This document shows, piece by piece, positions 58,007 through 64,000 of a stretch of 64,000 bases of DNA (the first letter of the stretch is position 1; every line of letters starts with the position of its first letter). The stretch comes from Sphingomonas sediminicola (lineage in GTDB: Bacteria > Pseudomonadota > Alphaproteobacteria > Sphingomonadales > Sphingomonadaceae): the NCBI RefSeq assembly GCF_014489515.1, contig NZ_CP060782.1, positions 2,170,001 to 2,234,000 of the forward strand, in the 5' to 3' direction. Below the pieces are notes generated by a model, which made no database searches, was not told where the DNA came from, and worked only from the letters and a program-made list of their open reading frames with translations. Position numbers and translations under genes: made by a program.

Positions 58007-58747
58007 ATGACCTATTTCGAAGGATTCGTGCTGCCAGTCCCGGAGAGCAGGCGGGAGGAGTATCGGAAGCACGCGGCAGGCGCGGCTCCTCTGTTCCACG
58101 AGATCGGCGTCCAGCGTCACTTCGAGGCTTGGGACAGCGACGTTCCGGAAGGCAAGGTGACCGACTTCCGAAAAGCCGTCGACGCCAAGCCCGATGAGAA
58201 GGTCGTCTTCTCCTGGTTTGAATATCCCGACCGGGCGGCCCGCGACGCGGCCAATGAGAAGATGATGAGCGATCCGCGAATGAAGGAAATGGGTGAGACC
58301 ATGCCCTTCGACGGCAAGCGGATGATCATGGGCGGCTTCGACGCGATCGTCGAGGAAGGCGGCTCGACAGGCGGATATACGGACGGCTTCGTCGTGCCGG
58401 TGCCGGAGAGCAAGAAGGAAGCATACCGCGAACTCGCTTCCAAGATGGCGAAGGTCTTCCGCGAGCACGGCGCAAACCGGGTCGTCGAGGCAATCGCCGA
58501 CGACGTGAATCATGGCAAGGTCACCGACTTCTACCGCGCGGTGAAGGCCGAGGACGGCGAAACGGTCGTCTTCAGCTTCATCGAATGGCCGGACAAGCAG
58601 GCTCGCGACGACGCCTGGGCCAAGATCATGGCTGACGAGAGCATGAAGCCGGATGGTGACATGCCATTCTCCGGACAACGTATGTTCTGGGGCGGCTTCG
58701 AGCCGATCCTCGACAGCACGCCCGCCAGGACAATCGAGAACGCCTGA
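58007..58747 (+). CDS. Tandem DUF1428 protein
   Basis: This 246-residue protein is two DUF1428 units in one chain. The first runs about 1-118 (YFEGFVLPVPESRREEYRKHA), the second about 124-240 (YTDGFVVPVPESKKEAYRELA). Each repeats a VTDFxxAV segment and FGGFxxI-like end. DUF1428 is a dimeric alpha-beta barrel family of unknown function, so the fusion is a covalent dimer. AAGGAG precedes the start by 5 bases. It sits within the VOC/GST operon. Confidence 0.88.
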   Translation: MTYFEGFVLPVPESRREEYRKHAAGAAPLFHEIGVQRHFEAWDSDVPEGKVTDFRKAVDAKPDEKVVFSWFEYPDRAARDAANEKMMSDPRMKEMGETMPFDGKRMIMGGFDAIVEEGGSTGGYTDGFVVPVPESKKEAYRELASKMAKVFREHGANRVVEAIADDVNHGKVTDFYRAVKAEDGETVVFSFIEWPDKQARDDAWAKIMADESMKPDGDMPFSGQRMFWGGFEPILDSTPARTIENA

Positions 58748-58779
58748 ACGGCGTCAAAGCGCAAAGAAAGGGACGGACA

Positions 58780-59609
58780 ATGTCCGAAGTGACTGACGCG
58801 CCCACCAGATCCGAAACGGCAACCACGCCCGGCCGCTGCAGGGAAGCAATGTCTGGTACGAGCTAATGACGACCGATCCCGATGGCGCGACGGCGTTCTA
58901 CGGAAACGTGGTCGGCTGGAAGATCAGCGAGAGCATCCCGGGCAACCAGGACTATCGAATGATCGGACGGAGCGACGGCGGCTTTGCCGGCGGAGTACTC
59001 GGCCTCACGGACGAGATGCGACAGCACGGCGCCCGGCCGATTTGGCTGGGCTACATCGGGGTCGACGACGTCGACCCGACGGTCTCGAAGATCGAGGCGA
59101 AGGGCGGCAAGGCGCTGATGCCCGCCTTCGATATTCCGCAGGGCCGGATTGCGATGGTCGCTGACCCGCAGGGCAATCCCTTCTACGTCATGAAGCCCAT
59201 TCCGCCGGCCGATAAGCCCGACGCCGAAAGCGACGTCTTTTCGGCGACGGCTGAGCAGCGTGTCGGATGGAACGAGCTGACGACGGCCGATCCGGCCGCC
59301 GCGCGCCAATTCTACGACGAGCTGTTCGGCTGGACGAGCGACGACTTCATGCCGATGGGCGAGCTCGGCGAATATCGCTTCTTCGCTCACAACGGGACGA
59401 CGATCGGCGCGGTCTGCGGCGTCATGCCCGGCGGAAGCAGCGGCTGGCGCTACTACTTCCGCGTCCCGTCCATCTCGACTGCGGTCGAGGCGGTGAAAGC
59501 CGGCGGCGGAACTGTCTCCATGGGACCGCACGAAGTCCCGGGTGGCGATCACATCATCATCGGAAACGACCCGCAGGGCGCGGAATTCGCACTCGTGGGC
59601 AAGGCCTGA
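58780..59609 (+). CDS. Two-domain VOC-family protein, one frame break
   Basis: The protein has two VOC (glyoxalase-like) units, about residues 15-125 and 140-270. Each has the start WxELxTxDxxxAxxFY (WYELMTTDPDGATAFYGNVVGW and WNELTTADPAAARQFYDELFGW). A break at 58831, where one more G restores PGPLQGSNVWYEL, splits the first 20 residues. The internal ATG at 58866 would delete the first beta strand. The family often annotates as a hydroxylase- or extradiol-like protein without proven activity. The joined length is about 276 residues. Confidence 0.87.
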
Positions 59610-59620
59610 GGAGAGAGAAA

Positions 59621-60121
59621 ATGGCCAGTAACAAGCTGACCACCTGCCTGTGGTTCGACAAGGGCGAAGCGCGCAAGGCGGCCGAATTCTATGCCTCGGT
59701 CTTTCCCGATACTCATGTCGGCAAGGCCCATTCGGCAAGCTCGGATTTCCCTGGCGGCGAGCAGGGCGAGGAGCTGACCGTCGATTTCACTGTTCTCGGC
59801 CAGAGCTTCGTTGGCCTCAACGGCGGTCCCAACTTCAAGGCCAATGAAGCGGTCAGCTTCATGGTCGTGACCGAGGACCAGGAAGAGACCGACCGCTACT
59901 GGAACGCCATCACCCAGAATGGCGGAAAGGAAAGCGAGTGCGGCTGGTGCAAGGACAGGTGGGGCTTCTCATGGCAGATCACGCCGCGTGTTCTGCTCGA
60001 AGCGATGGACAATCCCGATCGAGCGGCCGCCAAGCGCGCATTCGAGGCGATGATGACGATGCAGAAGATCGACGTCGCAAAGATCGAGGCGGCCCTGCGC
60101 GGGGACAAGGTCGATGCGTAA
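59621..60121 (+). CDS. PhnB-like VOC-family protein
   Basis: This 166-residue protein has the short PhnB/3-demethylubiquinone-methyltransferase-like VOC fold. KLTTCLWFDKGEARKAAEFYASVFPDT and GGKESECGWCKDRWGFSWQITPRVLLEAM are the typical segments. Two cysteines in CGWC are notable and might bind a metal or form a disulphide. The start has GAGGAGAGAG 10 bases before the ATG. The stop overlaps the next start. Substrate is unknown. Confidence 0.87.
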   Translation: MASNKLTTCLWFDKGEARKAAEFYASVFPDTHVGKAHSASSDFPGGEQGEELTVDFTVLGQSFVGLNGGPNFKANEAVSFMVVTEDQEETDRYWNAITQNGGKESECGWCKDRWGFSWQITPRVLLEAMDNPDRAAAKRAFEAMMTMQKIDVAKIEAALRGDKVDA

Positions 60122-60776
60122 GCTGACTGGCGCCGTTTTCCTTTCGCTCGACGGCATCATGCAGGCGCCGGGCGGACCCGAAGAGGATCCGACCGGAGGC
60201 TTCCGGTTCGGAGGCTGGACGGCGCCTTTCTGGGACGAGGACATGGGTCCGTTCGAGAAGATACTTGGGTCCGAGTACGACCTGCTCCTGGCAAAGCGGA
60301 CTTACGACATCTTCTCGGCCTACTGGCCGTACAACCAGGACAATCCGATCGGCGCCAGGTTTCAGCGCATCAACAAATATGTGCTGACCCATTCGGAAGA
60401 GCCGCTGAGCTGGGAGAATAGCCACAAGCTATCCGGCGATACGGCCGCGGCCGTCGAAGAGCTCAAGCGCAGCGGAAGCCGGGACCTTCTGATCCAGGGA
60501 AGCAGCACGCTATACACGCCTCTCATCTCGGCGGGGTTGATCGACCGATTGGTGCTGATGACGTTCCCCGTCGTACTCGGGGAAGGAAAGAGCATCTTCG
60601 ACGGGTCGCTGGAGCCGCGTGGCCTGAAGCTTGTCGACAGCTTCGTCTCCGGAACGGGAGTCGTCACGGCGATCTACGAGCCGGCGGGCGACGTGAAGAC
60701 CGGCACGTTCGAGACCAAGGAGCCGAGCGAGGCCGAGCTTGAGCGCCGCGAGAAATGGGCCCGGGAGGACGCATGA
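60114..60776 (+). CDS. Dihydrofolate-reductase-like (RibD C-terminal domain) protein
   Basis: This 220-residue protein has the RibD_C/DHFR-like NADPH-binding fold: KLTGAVFLSLDGIMQAPGGPEED at the start, LLLAKRTYDIF, and SRDLLIQGSSTLYTPLISAGLIDRLVLMTFPVVLGEG, typical of the stand-alone YwjB/YyaP-type reductases. The last 25 residues are acidic and lysine-rich (KEPSEAELERREKWAREDA). It overlaps the preceding stop by 8 bases and the next start by four. The reaction is unassigned, but a reductase of a small electrophile would fit the operon. Confidence 0.88.
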   Translation: MRKLTGAVFLSLDGIMQAPGGPEEDPTGGFRFGGWTAPFWDEDMGPFEKILGSEYDLLLAKRTYDIFSAYWPYNQDNPIGARFQRINKYVLTHSEEPLSWENSHKLSGDTAAAVEELKRSGSRDLLIQGSSTLYTPLISAGLIDRLVLMTFPVVLGEGKSIFDGSLEPRGLKLVDSFVSGTGVVTAIYEPAGDVKTGTFETKEPSEAELERREKWAREDA

Positions 60777-61425
60777 GCCTGGAGTTCTTCGGGCACCCGT
60801 TCAGCAGCTACACTCAAAAGGTGCTGATCGCCCTATGGGCCGACGAAACGCCGTTCAACTATCGGATGATCGAGGATCCGGCCAATATGGAAGAGCTCAA
60901 GCGGCACTCGCCGTACGGGCTCTTCCCGCTGCTGATCGACGAGGGCCGGCCAGTGTTCGAGTCCTCCACGATCATCGAGCATCTCCATGCCCACCATCGC
61001 GGATCCAACGATTGGATTCCGGAAGGCGAGACGGGGCGGCGAGTCCGCTTCCTCGACCGCTTCTTCGACCTGTACGTCATGGGCAACATGCAAAGGCCGG
61101 TAGCCGATACGATCCGCCCGGAAGGCGCCAATCGCGATCCGTTCGGAGTGGAGAAGGCGCGCGGGACCTGCACACGGCCTACGACTGGCTGGAGGCAAAT
61201 CTCGGCGAAGGCCCTTGGGCCGTCGGCGAGAGCTTCACAATGGCCGACTGCGCCGCCGCTCCCAGCCTGTTCTACGCCGACTGGATCGAGGAAATCGGAC
61301 CAGACCGGCCAAGGCTGGCGGCGTATCGCGCCCGCCTGCTTGCGCATCCCATTGTCGCCAGGGCGGTCGACGAGGGGCGCCCCTACAGGCATTATTTTCC
61401 ACTTGGCGCACCCGATCGCGATTAG
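60773..61425 (+). CDS. Glutathione S-transferase 2, one frame break
   Basis: The GST begins MSLEFFGHPFSSYTQKVLIALWADETPFNYRMI, with FSSYTQKV as the active-site loop, and has FPLLIDEGRPVFESSTIIEHL, where ESSTI binds glutathione. A break near 61163, where one more G restores RGDLHTAYDWLEANLGEG, leads to the C-terminal part with FTMADCAAAPSLFYADW. The joined length is about 217 residues. It is the last gene of the operon that starts at 56816. Confidence 0.88.
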
Positions 61426-61488
61426 TCGCGTAACCAATTGGCTGGTCGCCGCGAATGGCAGATGTGAGAACCTTCCGGAGCCAAATCG

Positions 61489-62088
61489 ATGCCTAACCGA
61501 GCCCCCGTTCTGAGCGCCCTCGCCGCGGCGTGCCTCTCGTTGGCCACCGCCGCCTCCGCCAAGGCGCCCATCGAGACAGCCGTCCTTGCCGGCGGTTGCT
61601 TCTGGGGAATGGAGGGCGTGTTCGAGCACGTGAAAGGCGTGACCAACGTCGTATCGGGTTATGCCGGAGGCTCAGCTTCAGACGCGAACTATGACCGGGT
61701 GAGCACCGAACGGACGGGCCATGCCGAGGCGGTCAGGATCAGCTTCGACCCGAGCCAGGTCAGCTACGCGCAGTTGCTGAAGATCTATTTCTCGGTTGCC
61801 CACGACCCCACGCAGGTGAACCGGCAGGGCCCCGACGTTGGGCCGAGCTATCGCTCGGCGATCTTCCCGCAGAACTCCGCGCAAAGGCAGATTGCAGCAA
61901 GCTTCATCGCGCAGCTGCGCGCGAGGCGGCCGATCGCGACCAGAATCGAGAGTGGCCCCTTCTTCCCCGCCGAAGCCTATCACCAGGACTTCATGCGGCG
62001 GAATCCGTACTACCCGTACATAATCGTGAACGACCGGCCCAAGCTTGCAAAGCTCAAGCAAGCCTATCCACAATATTGGAAGGCGTAA
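61489..62088 (+). CDS. msrA: Peptide-methionine (S)-S-oxide reductase MsrA, exported
   Basis: MsrA reduces the S-epimer of methionine sulfoxide. The 199-residue protein has a signal peptide over about residues 1-24, then AGGCFWGMEG with the catalytic Cys37. VSGYAGG, YDRVSTERTGHAEAVRISFDPS and YRSAIFPQN are the signature segments. Only one cysteine besides the leader is evident, so regeneration would need an external thiol. It is separate from msrB (31217), which also carries an export signal. Confidence 0.95.
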   Translation: MPNRAPVLSALAAACLSLATAASAKAPIETAVLAGGCFWGMEGVFEHVKGVTNVVSGYAGGSASDANYDRVSTERTGHAEAVRISFDPSQVSYAQLLKIYFSVAHDPTQVNRQGPDVGPSYRSAIFPQNSAQRQIAASFIAQLRARRPIATRIESGPFFPAEAYHQDFMRRNPYYPYIIVNDRPKLAKLKQAYPQYWKA

Positions 62089-62094
62089 GCGGGC

Positions 62095-62370
62095 TTACTC
62101 GCCCTTCATTCCCCGCCGCGTTTGCGCGCGCTCGAGATCCTGGCGATCCTGGAGCTTGAGGTCCGCCCACTCGGCCCGAGTATGGCAAACCTTTCTCTTT
62201 GCGAGCCTGCTGCCCAGGATTTCCTGCCGCTCGCAGACTACCTCGTTGGGATCGGGTGTCGACGCTTGGGCGGGAGCCTGCGGCGCAGGAGCGGCTGCTT
62301 GGGCAATCGCAGTGCCGGTCATTCCAGCAAGAAGCGCTGCAGCCATGGACGCAGAAAAGGCTTTGAACAT
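62095..62370 (-). CDS. Small secreted cysteine protein, TRAEW family (copy 3)
   Basis: This 91-residue protein has a signal peptide ending AIAQ (about residue 24), a proline/alanine linker and the motif VVCERQEILGSRLAKRKVCHTRAEWADLKLQDRQ. The tail is short and has no extra cysteines, unlike the two copies at 44605-45173. So the motif cysteines alone are common to the family. It converges with msrA (6 bases between stops). Confidence 0.85.
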   Translation of the reverse strand: MFKAFSASMAAALLAGMTGTAIAQAAAPAPQAPAQASTPDPNEVVCERQEILGSRLAKRKVCHTRAEWADLKLQDRQDLERAQTRRGMKGE

Positions 62371-62447
62371 ACTGAACCCTCCTCAGGGGAAGCGAAGATT
62401 ATCGCCTCTGTGGACCTCAACCTCAAAGATTTTTTCGACGAACGGCG

Positions 62448-63957
62448 TCAGCGCGGCGCCCCGACGTCGAACGCAACCGTCAACCTTTCGCCCTCCGCGA
62501 ACGGAACGGTCCCGTGCCACATCCATGACGGGAAGAGGACGAGTTGCGCCACTTTCGGCTCGATTTTTCGCCAGGGTGGCAGGTCGATACCAAGCAGCTG
62601 ATCCGGTTCGCCCAAAGTGAACCAGCCCGCATCCTGGCGCTCGCCCGGCCCGCGCTCGGGTAGCGCGACGTAGAGCGCGGAGCTGATCCAGCCCAAGGGG
62701 TGGACGTGGTTGGAATGATGGCCCTCGGACCTCAGCCGCACCGACCAGCTGCCGGTGAATCTGACCCGTCGATCGCGTGGATGCCGAAGCAGCGGATGCT
62801 TCTCGTCGGTAGGCGGAAGCTGCGCCTTGAAATTTTCGACGGCGCCGACGATCGCCCGTCGCAGGTGGCGGATGGCGGGATCGATCCGACTGAGCAGCGG
62901 GCCGTCGGTTTGCGTGCCGCCGCGCACGGATTGGTCCAGATATTCGCCCTTCGCGACGTGAAGAGCCCTCAGCGTCTCCGCCAGTGTTTTGATCGGAGGC
63001 AGCGCATCTGACAGGTCGATAACGGAGACGAGCCGGGGATCACCTTCGAGCCATTCCGAGCGCGGGTCACCCGCCAGCCGCCAGGCCGTTGCCGTATAGG
63101 CCCAGATCTCCGCGTTCGGGTCGGTCTTCAAACGGCGATCGATCAGCGGCAATGCGGCATCGACCTCGCCGACGCGCAGCAAGTGACGGATTCGCCAACT
63201 TTCTAGCGCCTTGTCGATTGCCTCCGGGAAGGATCCGAAGAGCGCCGCCGGTTGCGCCTCCTCGTCGAACTCCGCCGCGTGAATGCCCTCGTAGATCTGG
63301 AACTCAGGCGCGCTCACGCCCGACGATCTCGCTCGTTCGACGATCTCCTTGAGCGAGCCGTAGGCCCGCGGCGGAGCTGCACGTGCAGCAGGGTCTCCCA
63401 GAGCGGCTGCGCTGCGGGGAACAGCATCAGGGCTTGCTCAAGAGAGGACGTCGCTTCCGCGGCACGGCCTTCCGTCGCCATCAGTTGGGCGAGCTGCTCG
63501 TGCCCGTACAACCATGCAGGTGCCCGCTCGAGCCTCGTCTGCAGATCTGAAATCGCAATGTCGCCCTCCCGCAGGCGGCACGCGCAGCGGCCATGCCGAC
63601 AAGGAGTTCGCCATTCTTGGGTGCAAGGGCGAGTGCGCGTTCGTAGAGCGGTCGGGCGTCCAACCCGGCCTCCATGGCCGTGCGCGCATGACCGTGAGCG
63701 ATGCTCGCATCTCCGGGGGCGAGCTTCGCGGCTTCTTCGAACGATTGCAGCGCTCGGTCATGTTCGTCGAGCGAGCGTTCCAGCAGCCCCTTCCACTGCC
63801 ACAGAAGCGCGCTTCGTGCCTGACTGGCTCCACGCTCGATCAGCGGAAGCGCGCATTCCTCTTCGCCTTCCTCCAGCGCCTTGCTCGCAAGATCGGCGAG
63901 GGCCGCGACATCGACAGAGCTGGAAAGCGCAGACGCCATCGATGCCGTCTCGCTCAT
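62448..63957 (-). CDS. TPR-repeat 2-oxoglutarate/Fe(II) oxygenase-type protein, two frame breaks
   Basis: The pieces join into one protein of about 503 residues. The N-terminus MSETASMASALSSSVDVAAL at 63957 leads to TPR repeats (LDEHDRALQSFEEAAKLAPGDASI, then EQLAQLMATEGRAAEATSSLEQALMLFP). Breaks lie near 63570 and 63370. The C-terminal oxygenase domain (from 63317 on) has GHHSNHVHPLGWISSALYVALPE and VLFPSWMWHGTVPF, which carry the metal-binding histidines of the putative 2OG-Fe(II) oxygenase family. It is similar in plan to the protein at 43290. The substrate is unknown. Confidence 0.84.
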
Positions 63958-64000
63958 AACGCGCCAACTCCGCCCTCACTTCCGATCAGCGCCGCGACCG

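Overview
The window is a high-GC, gene-dense chromosomal segment from an alphaproteobacterium, most probably a member of the Sphingomonadales. The pointers are several TonB-dependent receptors (TBDRs) set inside glycoside hydrolase operons, flavin-dependent halogenase homologues paired with them, a DUF2093 gene next to xseA, and CobST-type proteins. I see no phage, insertion sequence or CRISPR array.

Layout. (1) 1-4027, plus strand: the 3' part of a trp operon (trpD, a fused trpCF, trpB, trpA) with overlapping start and stop codons. (2) 4028-16014, minus strand: a beta-glucan locus reading TBDR, GH3, halogenase, GH30, sugar MFS, GH16 and a second TBDR, with an 18-bp palindromic LacI-type operator at 16078-16095 ahead of it. 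(3) 16121-28064, minus strand: a starch/maltodextrin locus reading TBDR with a proline-rich tail, halogenase, exported GH13, second GH13, GH97, esterase and LacI regulator. It is divergent from a second LacI gene and a maltoside-type MFS on the plus strand (28226-30814). Together these import and hydrolyse alpha- and beta-linked glucans. (4) 30811-37917: a SnoaL-like protein, exported MsrB, the tyrosine/homogentisate genes fahA, hmgA and maiA, small stress-type proteins, a class II aldolase and lldD. (5) 37919-46907: tRNA-Pro(CGG), a ferredoxin-NADP reductase, a PHA-system protein, an M15 peptidase, clpB, a TPR/Asp-hydroxylase, two small secreted cysteine proteins, DUF2093 and xseA. (6) 46906-56027: purD, two small membrane proteins, a CBS/CorC transporter, tadA, rpmB, a PepSY protein behind a Fur-box-like site, and cobT-cobS. 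(7) 56079-61425: an HxlR-type regulator divergent from a seven-gene operon of VOC, GST, DUF1428 and RibD-like enzymes. (8) 61489-63957: exported MsrA, a third small secreted cysteine protein and a TPR-dioxygenase.

Quality. About twenty genes carry +1/-1 frame breaks, including trpA, hmgA, fahA, maiA and xseA. At almost every junction that I could reconstruct, adding one base restores the family sequence, most often in a short G or C run. I read these as sequencing deletions and list each gene as one CDS spanning the breaks. No stretch longer than 300 bases lacks a gene.
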